Below are positions 16,663-24,523 of a stretch of 64,000 nt of DNA, piece by piece. Position 1 is the stretch's first letter, and each line of letters starts with the position of its first letter. Both the position numbers and the translations under genes were made by a program. Source of the DNA: Bacillus nitratireducens (GTDB lineage: Bacteria; Bacillota; Bacilli; Bacillales; Bacillaceae_G); the NCBI RefSeq assembly GCF_001884135.1, contig NZ_MAOC01000091.1, positions 186,001-250,000 on the forward strand, read 5' to 3'. Below the pieces are notes generated by a model. The model was not told the origin of the DNA. It saw only the letters and a list, made by a program, of their open reading frames with translations, and ran no database searches.

Positions 16663-17378
16663 TTACCACTTCAATTCCCCTACACCCGGCTCAATAAACT
16701 TCCCTGACACATCCTCATTTGAATCTATTACCCAATCATATATATTTTGTGCTCCTTCAGCAGGAGTCATATTCGCATCAAAAGCACCAATGTCAGTCTT
16801 TAACTTCCCAGGGTGAATTGCGGTTACACCAATTCCTTCATTCTCAAACTCCTGTTGTAAGCAGAGCGTTAACATATTCTGTGCATATTCTGTGCAGCTT
16901 TTGCGATCCGATATGAATATGAGAACTGCCCTTGTGGAAATTCTTTTCCGGCCATTTTATGTAATGAACCTAAACGAGAGGATACATTTATTATTCTTGG
17001 TTGATTCGACTTAGTTAAAGCCACATATGTACCTTTTACAGCTCGAATAATTCCTAAGCAATGAACATTAAATAGTTCCATTAACTCTTCTGAATTTGTA
17101 CGTAAAATCTCGGTTTTCTTCCCAGTAATTCCAGCGTTATTTATAACTAAATCAATATACTCTGTATATTCCTCCAGCTGGTTCTTAATTTGCTCAGTGC
17201 TCTCATCAGTCGATAAATCTGCTAATATAGGAAAACATCTAGAACTAAACATTTTCTTCAATTTCATTACCGAAACCTCAGTTCTAACTAACGGATAAAC
17301 AACATGTCCATTTTCATGAAATACTTTTACTAACTCTAGCCCTAATCCACGATTTCCACCTGTAATAAGTACCTTCAT
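16663..17378 (-). pseudogene. SDR-family oxidoreductase disrupted by an 11-bp tandem duplication
   Basis: The first frame (17378 to 16869) reads MKVLITGGNRGLGLELVKVF, LVINNAGITGK, IINVSSRLGSLHK and the active-site stretch SYSYRIAKAAQNM before running into HRIC and a stop. The second frame (from 16875 down to 16663) continues with LTLCLQQEFENEGIGVTAIHPGKLKTDIG. The junction holds CATATTCTGTG twice in tandem (16873-16883 and 16884-16894). Removing one copy joins AAQNM directly to LTLC and restores a normal SDR of about 235 residues. The break falls just after the YxxxK catalytic motif, so the product is probably inactive. The ATG overlaps the GNAT gene stop by four bases. Confidence 0.9.
16873..16894. 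repeat. 11-bp tandem duplication inside the SDR gene
   Basis: CATATTCTGTG occurs twice without spacing. It shifts the SDR reading frame by +2 and creates the premature stop at 16869. Confidence 0.95.
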
Positions 17379-17938
17379 ATATCCATCTCCTTATTTTTAT
17401 AATAAATAAGAAAATTTGCCCACTTACCATTCCCCATAGAAAATGCCTCTCTCATACATTCAAATGAAAAACCAGCTCTTTCTGCAAGACGAATAGATGG
17501 CTCATTATCGATATGTATATGTAATTCAATTCTATGAAATTGAAGGCTATTAAAAAATAACGGCAGCGCAGCTATTACACTTTCTACTCCGTATCCATTT
17601 TTCCAATATTGATTATGAATAGAGTAGCCCATCATTGCCCATTGATAGTCCATACGTAAAATTTTTATAAGTTCTAGCTTTCCAATATTGGCGCCATCTT
17701 CTTTCTGAAAAATACCTAAAACGTACATTTCATCCCGTCTTGCCGCCTCATCAAATCCTCTTATCCATTCCGTGAACCATTCTTTTGTTGAAGACGACAT
17801 GTCATGATAGCCATCATCGTATTTATATTGAGATGGTAACCTCTTATTGAATCCATCTAACCAACTTTCATAATCCTCTTTTTGAAATGGACGGATAATA
17901 AGCCTCTCTGTCTCTACTTGTAATAGTGGCAGCTTCAT
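17375..17938 (-). CDS. GNAT family N-acetyltransferase (RimJ/RimL type)
   Basis: The N-terminus LPLLQVETERLIIRPFQKEDYESWLDGF is typical of RimJ/RimL-like proteins. Motif A is degenerate but present in MMGYSIHNQYWKNGYGVESVIAALPLFF, followed by RIELHIHIDNEPSIRLAERAGFSFE, the acetyl-CoA-binding and beta-bulge segments. The 187-residue enzyme should acetylate an amine, perhaps a protein N-terminus or antibiotic; the substrate is not predictable. ATG follows AGGAAGAG. It overlaps the SDR start by ATGA, so the two were translationally coupled. Confidence 0.88.
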   Translation of the reverse strand: MKLPLLQVETERLIIRPFQKEDYESWLDGFNKRLPSQYKYDDGYHDMSSSTKEWFTEWIRGFDEAARRDEMYVLGIFQKEDGANIGKLELIKILRMDYQWAMMGYSIHNQYWKNGYGVESVIAALPLFFNSLQFHRIELHIHIDNEPSIRLAERAGFSFECMREAFSMGNGKWANFLIYYKNKEMDI

Positions 17939-18031
17939 TTATATCTCTTCCTTTAATTGTTAATTGAATATTCTTTATTATCTTACACAAAATACAAATT
18001 CTAGTAAATTATTATGTTTTTTATAAACAAA

Positions 18032-18062
18032 AATCCAGTTATGCTTTATACATAACTGGATT
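18032..18062 (-). terminator. Terminator of acyl-CoA synthetase gene
   Basis: AATCCAGTTATG and its exact complement form a 12-bp stem with a seven-base loop, followed by TTTTTG on the minus strand. Confidence 0.85.
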
Positions 18063-18082
18063 CTTTATTATTTAATAACCTT

Positions 18083-19585
18083 TTATTTTACAAGAAAAAC
18101 ATCCCTTAATTCCCTCTTCAACACTTTCCCTAAAGCGTTTTTCGGTAATTCGTCCATAAATACAACTTCTGGTATTTTATAGCTTGCTAGTTTTTCTTTA
18201 CAATGCTGAATAATCTCTTCTTCTGTTAAAGACGTTTGAATGTCCTTTACAAGGTAAGCTGTTGGAACCTCCCCCCAAAAGTCATTTGGAACCCCAACTA
18301 CTGCAACTTCTAAAACGCCATTTATTTCATGAATTACATCTTCTACTTGATCTGGATATACGTTGTCACCACCGCGTACGATAACGTCTTTATATCTTCC
18401 CATAATATGTAGAAATCCATCATCATCTATCATACCGGCATCACCCATGTTAAACCAATTATCTTTTACTACCTTCTTTGTTGCCTCTTCATTATTCCAA
18501 TATCCTTTAAACATGTACGGGCTTTTCACATGAATCTCTCCAACTTCATTTGTTGTTAGCTCATCACCTGTTTCTGGATGAACAATTTTCAGCTCTACAT
18601 GTTTCAAAGTTTTCCCTACAGAAGACATTTTTTCTTTTCCCATATTTGGATGCCAAGAAGTTACTACCCAACCTTCTGTACTCCCATAACCTTGCACCAT
18701 ATAAATGCCTTTTTCCATATATTTTTGAATGAGTGTTTCTGGCACTTTTGTACCACCACTTTGTGCTACTTTAAAGGCCGAAATGTTGCGCTCTTTTTTA
18801 TCTAATTCATCAAGCATGTAACTATAAACAGCTGGGAACGCAAGCATCGTAGTAATTTTCTCTTCTTCAATCTTATCCCAAATAAGAGTAGGATTCGAAT
18901 CAGCTAAAAAGACCATCGTAACGCCATGATAAATACAATTTAAAATAGAAAGCACGCCACTCATATGAAACAATGGGTGCACTGATAAAAAACGTTCACC
19001 TGCTGGAATTTCTCTTTGCCCCGCAATTTCAGTAAAATAATGGTGTAAGTTTTTATGACCAATTACACATGCTTTTGCCTGTCCAGTCGTTCCTGAAGTA
19101 AATAAGTAAATGGCATCATCATCTTCATGAACTTCCACATTCGGCTCTGTTGTTGGCTGTTCCTTTAATTTTAATTCAAATGAGCCAAATCCTTCTTTTG
19201 TCGTCTCAATTACATAAGGAATTTCTTTAACTGCATCAATCTTTAATACAACTTCACTAAATTCATCATCAATAACTAATACTTTTAATCTCGCTTCTTT
19301 TACAATCGATTCTAATTCATAAGCAGTAAGCTGATGATTAAGCGGAATAAATACCGCTCCAATTTTTAAGCTTGCCATCATAACGCTTGGAAACGGATGG
19401 TTATTTTTGCATAGAATTCCTATACGATCTCCTCTTTTCACACCGGTATATAACAAATAATGTGCAAGCTGATTTACTCGTTCATTATACTGCTGAAACG
19501 AATACCTTTTCTCTCCACCGAAAAGCGCTTCCAAATTTGGTGACTGCATTGCTCTTTTTTGTAATAATTGTCGCATCGTTCTCAA
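18083..19585 (-). CDS. AMP-dependent acyl-CoA synthetase/ligase
   Basis: The ANL-family motifs are clear: AIYLFTSGTTGQAKACVIGH (P-loop A3), GYGSTEGW (A5), the A7-A8 hinge WFNMGDAGMIDDDGFLHIMGRYKDVIVRGG, and PKNALGKVLKREL with the catalytic lysine (A10). At 500 residues it is a typical medium or long-chain fatty acyl-CoA ligase, activating carboxylates in the cytoplasm. TTG at 19585 is six bases from AAGGGGAG and fits better than the ATG at 19576. It is monocistronic; the chain-length preference cannot be told from sequence. Confidence 0.9.
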   Translation of the reverse strand: MRTMRQLLQKRAMQSPNLEALFGGEKRYSFQQYNERVNQLAHYLLYTGVKRGDRIGILCKNNHPFPSVMMASLKIGAVFIPLNHQLTAYELESIVKEARLKVLVIDDEFSEVVLKIDAVKEIPYVIETTKEGFGSFELKLKEQPTTEPNVEVHEDDDAIYLFTSGTTGQAKACVIGHKNLHHYFTEIAGQREIPAGERFLSVHPLFHMSGVLSILNCIYHGVTMVFLADSNPTLIWDKIEEEKITTMLAFPAVYSYMLDELDKKERNISAFKVAQSGGTKVPETLIQKYMEKGIYMVQGYGSTEGWVVTSWHPNMGKEKMSSVGKTLKHVELKIVHPETGDELTTNEVGEIHVKSPYMFKGYWNNEEATKKVVKDNWFNMGDAGMIDDDGFLHIMGRYKDVIVRGGDNVYPDQVEDVIHEINGVLEVAVVGVPNDFWGEVPTAYLVKDIQTSLTEEEIIQHCKEKLASYKIPEVVFMDELPKNALGKVLKRELRDVFLVK

Positions 19586-19680
19586 GTAAAACTCCCCTTT
19601 ATATATGTTAGGTTTTTTATTTTACCAGATTAACTATTAATTTACTAAAGATTACACTTAGTGAATATAAAATCAATAAA

Positions 19681-19713
19681 AATAGCCATCTACTTAACAA
19701 GTAAATGGCTATT
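19681..19713 (-). terminator. Terminator of quinone reductase-like gene
   Basis: AATAGCCAT...TACTT pairs with AAGTA...ATGGCTATT across a short loop with one mismatch; Ts follow on the minus strand. Confidence 0.8.
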
Positions 19714-19718
19714 TCCTC

Positions 19719-20255
19719 TTATATATTAGTATACTGCTTATTCATCACATATCGTACATACTCAGGTGCACTTTTATTAATCTCTTCATCACTTAGTTTA
19801 TATTCTGCACCATATAAATAAAATGAAGGTATAAATTTCATGTCTGTATATAAGCACGTAGCTTGAAATGGTTTCGTCAACTCATCCATCATAATTCCGC
19901 TATTTTCATAGTCTTTTTCTAATCCACCTATAGAAATAGCTAGACCAAATTCTTTCCCCTTCACTTTATCCCCTTTTGATCCGTACGCAAATCCATATGT
20001 TAATACATCGTCAAACCATTTTTTCAATAATGGTGGTGAGCTGTACCAGTAGAGCGGGAATTGAAATATATATCGGTCGTGTTCTACTAACAGCTTTTGC
20101 TCTTCTTCAATATTAAACTCCCAATTCGGTGCCACTTTATATAATTCATGCACCGTTATTTCATCCGAATATTTCTCAAGTTCTTCTACCCATCTTTTAT
20201 TAATTCGAGATTTTTCAATATCAGGATGTGCTACAATTACAAGTGTTCTCATCAT
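19719..20255 (-). CDS. NAD(P)H-dependent oxidoreductase (flavodoxin-fold, KefF/YwrO-like)
   Basis: The protein begins MMRTLVIVAHPDIEKSRINKRWVEEL, the FMN phosphate-binding turn of the quinone reductase-like flavodoxin family, and contains IFQFPLYWYSSPPLLKKWFDDVLTYGFAYG, the second family signature. It should be a soluble FMN or FAD enzyme that reduces quinones, azo or nitro compounds with NAD(P)H. The ATG at 20255 is seven bases from AGGGG; an in-frame ATG at 20282 lacks a site. It is divergent from an HxlR regulator, the usual pairing for electrophile-responsive reductases, and is probably controlled by it. Confidence 0.88.
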   Translation of the reverse strand: MMRTLVIVAHPDIEKSRINKRWVEELEKYSDEITVHELYKVAPNWEFNIEEEQKLLVEHDRYIFQFPLYWYSSPPLLKKWFDDVLTYGFAYGSKGDKVKGKEFGLAISIGGLEKDYENSGIMMDELTKPFQATCLYTDMKFIPSFYLYGAEYKLSDEEINKSAPEYVRYVMNKQYTNI

Positions 20256-20317
20256 TCCCCAGCCCCTTTTTAAATTATTCAATCCTTTACGTATTAGTAT
20301 GAGTGAGTCACATATAA

Positions 20318-20358
20318 TTGAAAAGTACGTACTTTAAAGTGCTATAGGAACCTTAAAG
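20318..20358. promoter_or_regulatory. HxlR promoter and likely operator
   Basis: TTGAAA (20318-20323) and TGCTAT (20340-20345) form a promoter with a 16-base spacer for the hxlR-type gene. The spacer carries AAGTACGTACTT and the palindrome ACTTTAAAGT (20331-20340), and CCTTAAAGTACC follows at 20350. The layout fits an autoregulated MarR/HxlR operator. The 17 bases 20332-20348 recur upstream of the UPF0303 gene. Confidence 0.5.
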
Positions 20359-20376
20359 TACCTTTGGAGGTGTTAT

Positions 20377-20700
20377 ATGAATCAAAATGATGACTGCCCA
20401 ATTGCAACGACACTCGATGTAATCGGCGGAAAATGGAAAGTTCATATTTTATGTGTTTTGGCGGATGGAAAAATGCGAACAAATGAAATCCGACGAGAAA
20501 TCCCAAATATTACACAAAAAGTTCTCACACAACAACTTCGGCAACTTGAGGCTGATGGGATTATCCATCGTACTGTATATCAAGAAGTACCACCAAAGGT
20601 TGAGTACACAATAAGCGAACATGGAAAATCTTTAATGCAAATTATGGATGAACTATTTGAATGGGGAAAAGACCATCAGATCAAAAGATTAAATGACTAA
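20377..20700 (+). CDS. HxlR family (winged-helix) transcriptional regulator
   Basis: The 107-residue protein shows the HxlR signature CPIATTLDVIGGKWKVHILCVLADGKMRTNEIRREIPNITQKVLTQQLRQLEADGII. Cys7 near the start is the conserved residue that in HypR and YodB-type members senses electrophiles or oxidants by thiol modification. A wing follows (VEYTISEHGKSL). GGAGG lies before ATG. It most likely controls the divergent oxidoreductase gene through the operator between them. Confidence 0.92.
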   Translation: MNQNDDCPIATTLDVIGGKWKVHILCVLADGKMRTNEIRREIPNITQKVLTQQLRQLEADGIIHRTVYQEVPPKVEYTISEHGKSLMQIMDELFEWGKDHQIKRLND

Positions 20701-20956
20701 AAGAACCCTATCAACTTTGTTACATCTTCTATGTCAAGAGTTCTTCTGAAATTTTATAATAGGGGTATGTCACATCACTATTAATCTAGCAAAAAATACC
20801 CCTAGAATGAAAAAAAGCTTATTTCTCAAAGGAATGAACTGTAGTAAAAGAAAATTACATATTCTTATACATATAGCTCTTATGTAAAATTCTAAAAAGT
20901 TATGGGAACGGAATTACTTTCGTATCCTCTTCTTAATTTTGTAGTCTAGTCAGCAT

Positions 20957-21232
20957 TTAGAACAAACTTAATAATATCGCTTTTGTACGATTGTCCGTTA
21001 CTTCATAAAAAATTTCTAATCCTTTTCGAGTACCTGTAACGATTTTAGCAGCTCTTAGTTTGGATAAATGTTGACTAATTGTACTTTGAGGCATTTGTAA
21101 TGTTTCATACATTGTTGTTACATTAGTAGGGCCTTTTGTAAGCATTATTTCTACTAAGGATAAACGGACAGGATGCGCCAATACCTTCAATACTTCAGTA
21201 ATCTCTTCCAACATTTCTTTTTTTTCTTTCAT
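20957..21232 (-). CDS. ArsR family transcriptional regulator
   Basis: The 91-residue winged helix reads EVLKVLAHPVRLSLVEIMLTKGPTNVTTMYETLQMPQSTISQHLSKLRAAKIVTGTRKG, the ArsR/SmtB HTH. The metal motif ELCVCDL is missing at the alpha-3 position, where TTMYETLQM is found, so it is probably not a metal sensor; a PadR- or SczA-like redox or other role is open. ATG follows GGGGAG. No efflux gene is adjacent, so the target is unknown. It may bind the inverted repeats in the 21266-21313 region just upstream. Confidence 0.85.
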   Translation of the reverse strand: MKEKKEMLEEITEVLKVLAHPVRLSLVEIMLTKGPTNVTTMYETLQMPQSTISQHLSKLRAAKIVTGTRKGLEIFYEVTDNRTKAILLSLF

Positions 21233-21334
21233 ATTTCTTTCTCCCCTTTTATATAAACATTAATGATATCCATATATATAATTCGGACGGATATATGATT
21301 TTGTGTCCGTCATTTTAAAAATTTAAATATTAAA

Positions 21335-21364
21335 AACCCTTTTAGCTTGAAACTAGAGGGGGTT
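21335..21364 (-). terminator. Terminator of rsgI
   Basis: An imperfect hairpin (AACCCxxTxTAG with CTAaaaGGGTT) is followed by TTTTTAAT on the minus strand, about 60 bases after the rsgI stop. Confidence 0.6.
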
Positions 21365-21421
21365 ATTACCACGAAATGAATTCCCATCTTCAATATTCTA
21401 TAGATTCTTCTTTCCATTCCC

Positions 21422-22672
21422 TTAATGTTGTGTGGCAGAAATGTTTTTCTTCTCCTTTTCAGGCCCGTTATTTCCGCTTATATTTCCTTGCTCAGACCCT
21501 CTACCGTTGTTTTCTTGCTGATGTCCATTATTTCCTTGAGACTCTCTACCGTTATTCTCTTGCTGATGTCCATTATTCCCTTGAGATCCTCTACCATTAT
21601 TCTCCTGCTGATGTCCATTATTTCCTTGAGACTCTCTACCGTTATTCTCCTGCTGATGTCCATTATTTTCTTTTTGAGGTCCTCTACCGTTGTTCTCTTG
21701 TTGATGTCCATTATTTTCTTGCTGAGATCCTCTACCATTATTCTCTTGTTGATGTCCATTATTTTCTTTTTGAGGTCCTCTACCGTTATTTCCTTGCTGA
21801 TGTCCATTATTTTCTTTTTGAGGTCCTCTACCGTTGTTTTCTTGTTGGTGTCCATTATTTTCTTTTATTTGCTTCGGTTGCTGTTCCTTGGATTGCTTTT
21901 GTTCTATATGCCCCTGCTTCTCGTATCTTTCTTCTTTTGCAGGAGACGAATCCGATGATACATCAGGAGATGACTTTGGTTGCTCTTGATTAGACGGCGG
22001 TACAGGAGGAGTAAGCGATTTCTGCTTCTCATTCTCTTGTTTTATATAAACACCTGTGCCAACTCCTGCTTTCTTAGCATTCTCCCGTATTTGCATCGTA
22101 CTGCTTTGATATTCGACTGTAATATGTTTTATCTCATACTCTTTCCTCAATTCCTGCATAGCCTTTTCCAACTGTGGTTCTAGCGACTTGTCCTTTGTAA
22201 CAGCTGTTAGCATAACTTGCTTATCATTCGTTAAGTACTTATCCTCTTGACTCTGCTTTATAATAGTGCGTATCACATCTTGCAGATGCTTATTTTCCCA
22301 CCCTTTCATTTCTTTTAAAATACGCCTTCCGTCATCATTACAAGCCCTCAAATCTATAACACGAAGATCTTCCGTTACGCTCGCCTCTAAACTTGGATTT
22401 ATATCAACTGAGACATAAGCAAACACTTTTTCTTCTGGTTGATTGTAGAAAAACAGCAATACGCATAGAAAACCAGCAACAATTACTGTTGTAGGCTTTA
22501 AGAAAGGTGGCATTGAAAAACGCGGTGCTCTTTGTTCTTGTTCGTTAAACGAGATTTCCTCTCCAATCATGTAAGAGTGTACTTTTCTTTTAAACGTAAT
22601 AAACTCTCCATTTGGAGTTAAAACAACTACGTTATGTTTTTTTATATCCATCACAATTCCTTTATTCATCAT
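21422..22672 (-). CDS. rsgI: Anti-sigma-I factor RsgI-like membrane protein with C-terminal repeats
   Basis: The cytoplasmic RsgI N-domain spans about residues 1-45 (GIVMDIKKHNVVVLTPNGEFITFKRKV), then comes one membrane helix near 57-78 (TTVIVAGFLCVLLFFY). The outside part starts with YVSVDINPSLEASVTEDLRVIDLRACNDDGRRIL, conserved in RsgI. After a Pro/Ser/Lys-rich linker, eight units of HQQENNGRG(P/S)Q(K)ENNG run almost to the C-terminus. It should hold SigI at the membrane until a signal releases it. The start at 22672 follows GGGGAG and overlaps the sigI stop, so the two are coupled. The longer frame to 22738 lacks support. Confidence 0.9.
   Translation of the reverse strand: MMNKGIVMDIKKHNVVVLTPNGEFITFKRKVHSYMIGEEISFNEQEQRAPRFSMPPFLKPTTVIVAGFLCVLLFFYNQPEEKVFAYVSVDINPSLEASVTEDLRVIDLRACNDDGRRILKEMKGWENKHLQDVIRTIIKQSQEDKYLTNDKQVMLTAVTKDKSLEPQLEKAMQELRKEYEIKHITVEYQSSTMQIRENAKKAGVGTGVYIKQENEKQKSLTPPVPPSNQEQPKSSPDVSSDSSPAKEERYEKQGHIEQKQSKEQQPKQIKENNGHQQENNGRGPQKENNGHQQGNNGRGPQKENNGHQQENNGRGSQQENNGHQQENNGRGPQKENNGHQQENNGRESQGNNGHQQENNGRGSQGNNGHQQENNGRESQGNNGHQQENNGRGSEQGNISGNNGPEKEKKNISATQH
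21465..21860 (-). repeat. 48/45-bp tandem coding repeats of rsgI
   Basis: Eight units encode 16 residues (HQQ-ENNG-RGPQ-KENNG type) or 15 residues (RESQGNNG type). The five upstream units are 48 bp and the later ones 45 bp, so copy number can change without a frameshift. Because the unit is a multiple of three, unrelated long frames also stay open on both strands here. Confidence 0.9.
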
Positions 22673-23384
22673 GCTTCTCCCCTCTAATATAATCCAGAAT
22701 ATATGTATAGTTGTTTGCAAAGATAATACACATCGCAATAATGTATTTTCTATGTCGCTCCAACGTTTTACGACTTACCCTAACACGTGGTTCAATATGT
22801 TTAAGGGGTAACTTTTTCTTTCGGAACAGCTCTTCCATCATTTTCTCGTCTTTTATAATAATCTTTACAATTTCTATTAAGTGCTCACGCGTATCACGAT
22901 GTTTAGGAGATTCCTTAGCAAGCTCTGAAAATGTGATTTTAAACTCAGCTAGTACACTTTGAAAATGAAGAATTTCCTCCTTACGGTTACTATTTTCTAT
23001 CTCTTTCATATACTCCGTAAGCGACACTTGCATTTCTAACATTTCCTCTTGCTTATCTTCTTTTAAAAAGACAAGGTTATGTTTAGACTCCTTGCGTATA
23101 TAGTCAATTACATCTCTTTTTATAAGAAGATCAGCAAACGCTAGAAAAGATTTTCCTTTTTTATATGAATACTGTTCAATTGCTTCGTTAAATGCAAATA
23201 ATCCAATGCTATATTCATCATCCTGCTCTGTAATATATCGGCGGCAGACAGACGATATTGATTTTCTAATAAACGGCTGATACTGTACGATAAAAGCTTC
23301 CTTATCTCCACCGTTGTTTTGTATGTTAAATACGATATCTTCTATTTTCGTTTTTTTTAAGATTTTCATTACTAAACTCAACAC
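22662..23384 (-). CDS. sigI: RNA polymerase sigma factor SigI
   Basis: The 240-residue protein has a sigma-70 region 2 (FIVQYQPFIRKSISSVCRRYITEQDDEYSIGLFAFNEAIEQY, then GKSFLAFADLLIKRDVIDYIRKESKH) and a C-terminal SigI-type domain instead of a normal region 4 (LPLKHIEPRVRVSRKTLERHRKYIIAMCIIFANNYTYILDYIRGE). SigI controls heat and cell-envelope functions in Bacillus and is held by RsgI, encoded next to it with an 11-base overlap. The GTG at 23384 is seven bases from AGGGAG, and the protein then begins VLSLVMKIL. The frame is open to 23414. Confidence 0.93.
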   Translation of the reverse strand: MLSLVMKILKKTKIEDIVFNIQNNGGDKEAFIVQYQPFIRKSISSVCRRYITEQDDEYSIGLFAFNEAIEQYSYKKGKSFLAFADLLIKRDVIDYIRKESKHNLVFLKEDKQEEMLEMQVSLTEYMKEIENSNRKEEILHFQSVLAEFKITFSELAKESPKHRDTREHLIEIVKIIIKDEKMMEELFRKKKLPLKHIEPRVRVSRKTLERHRKYIIAMCIIFANNYTYILDYIRGEKHDE

Positions 23385-23410
23385 TAGTAATCTCCCTGCC
23401 TCCTTCTGCT

Positions 23411-23668
23411 TCAAATTGCAAAATGGTCACTAAACAAGTGACCATTTAACCACATTTTCTTAGTACTTTTCTTTGGGCTTGTCTTCTTGCTGTTGCTCAT
23501 ATTTTTCGAGACCGACTTTTTTATATGACTATTTTTTCCACTTGTACCAAAGTGAAGTCTGTATGTTGTACTGCTTCTTTTGCAATACCACTTGCTCTTT
23601 TCTATTTTAGCTGCAATCTTTGAATAACTCTTCGCTATATTTTTGGTAATTTTAGCTTTTTCTTTCAT
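23411..23668 (-). CDS. Small basic protein ahead of sigI, 85 aa, unproven
   Basis: The frame encodes a very basic, Ser/Lys-rich peptide (NIAKSYSKIAAKIEKSKW, then KKSVSKNMSNSKKTSPKKSTKKM). No domain is recognised. The site before the ATG is weak (GAAGAA). It ends 26 bases before sigI, and its last codons form the hairpin 23421-23447. A candidate SigI promoter lies 25-50 bases upstream, so the segment should be transcribed with sigI. It may be a real small gene or just the leader. Confidence 0.4.
   Translation of the reverse strand: MKEKAKITKNIAKSYSKIAAKIEKSKWYCKRSSTTYRLHFGTSGKNSHIKKSVSKNMSNSKKTSPKKSTKKMWLNGHLFSDHFAI
23421..23447 (-). promoter_or_regulatory. Hairpin just upstream of sigI
   Basis: AAATGGTCACT and its exact complement form an 11-bp stem with a five-base loop, ending 36 bases before the sigI start. 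No T-run follows. It may affect sigI translation or partly end transcription. Confidence 0.5.
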
Positions 23669-23691
23669 TTGTTTTCTTCTACTTATATATA

Positions 23692-23720
23692 TTCGAAGGA
23701 ATAAATGATTTTATGGGGGT
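23692..23720 (-). promoter_or_regulatory. Candidate SigI-dependent promoter
   Basis: On the minus strand ACCCCC (23720-23715) is followed 19 bases later by CGAA (23695-23692). These are the -35 and -10 motifs reported for SigI promoters in Bacillus. It would make sigI-rsgI autoregulated. The spacer may be long for this class, so it is a candidate only. Confidence 0.45.
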
Positions 23721-23740
23721 TAAAAAAATATTTTTTCAAA

Positions 23741-23789
23741 AATAAAACCATCAATTTGAAAAAAGATTGTTCAAATTGATGGTTTTATT
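23741..23789. terminator. Strong bidirectional hairpin
   Basis: A perfect 20-bp stem (AATAAAACCATCAATTTGAA) with a nine-base loop has T-rich sequence on both sides. It probably ends the tetR-membrane gene transcript and insulates sigI. The rest of the 23669-23973 gap shows nothing recognisable. Confidence 0.75.
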
Positions 23790-23973
23790 GTTATATATTA
23801 TTTTTTTATAACCAAGGTTAATCATTTCTTTAATTTATTATCGCTATTAGACTAAAATTCCATAGTACCCCCAGAACGAAATGTTGTACTAACTTGTAAC
23901 AAAACAGCTTATTTTGGATTATTAGTTTTTCTTGACTTGCTGGCAATTGCCCATATAACAACAATTAGTTACA

Positions 23974-24519
23974 TTAATATTTTATTCGTTGTTTTATTTC
24001 TTTAAAACGATCATGTATTAATTTCTTGATATCCGGGTGATCCTTATATAAGGTAACGGTATACATGATGGAAGATGCAAGAATAGTAGACCATATTAAC
24101 CAATCTCCAGCATGAGAAAGAACTTGAATTATTTCACTCGTAAACTGTTCCTGTCCCGCATGAAATGTCGATATGAGCGAGTTAAGATTGAACAACAATA
24201 AAATAACAATCCTGCCCAAAAGCATAATAATCCATCCGATAATATACGTATAGCCTCCAACACTACATAATTGATTATTATGATGAAAAACTTTCACCCT
24301 CTTAGCTTGCCAATAACCAACTATCGCTCCTAATATAAGCAAGCTAATTAATTCAATTGTAATAATATAGTCCAATCTATTTGGGAGACCCATATAAGTT
24401 CTAATTATAGCCATGATTGGTATACCAAGAAGATCGAAGCTATCTACTTTCTTCGGGATAAGCTGCCTAATAATCAATACAATAACGACTACAAGAATAA
24501 TAATGAAAACTTTATTCAT
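23974..24519 (-). CDS. Multi-pass membrane protein under TetR control
   Basis: The 181-residue protein has an N-terminal helix (VFIIILVVVIVLIIRQLIP), and four further hydrophobic segments near residues 28-40, 54-72, 88-112 and 140-158, with a basic C-tail (KKLIHDRFKEIKQR). Its layout recalls CcdC/DUF1453-like membrane proteins, but I cannot assign a family. ATG follows GAGGGA. It lies four bases after the TetR gene and is almost surely cotranscribed with it. Confidence 0.65.
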   Translation of the reverse strand: MNKVFIIILVVVIVLIIRQLIPKKVDSFDLLGIPIMAIIRTYMGLPNRLDYIITIELISLLILGAIVGYWQAKRVKVFHHNNQLCSVGGYTYIIGWIIMLLGRIVILLLFNLNSLISTFHAGQEQFTSEIIQVLSHAGDWLIWSTILASSIMYTVTLYKDHPDIKKLIHDRFKEIKQRIKY

Positions 24520-24523
24520 GCGA

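Noticed and set aside
21465-21860. CRISPR-like direct repeats
   Set aside because: The repeats are contiguous, in frame with rsgI and encode a peptide tail. There are no unique spacers and no cas genes.
21376-21993. Long plus-strand frames of 205 and 177 codons and a minus-strand 125-codon frame within rsgI
   Set aside because: They arise because the rsgI repeat unit is a multiple of three bases. Their products are repetitive (for example LYRYSPADVHYFLE) and have no ribosome binding site or conserved domain.
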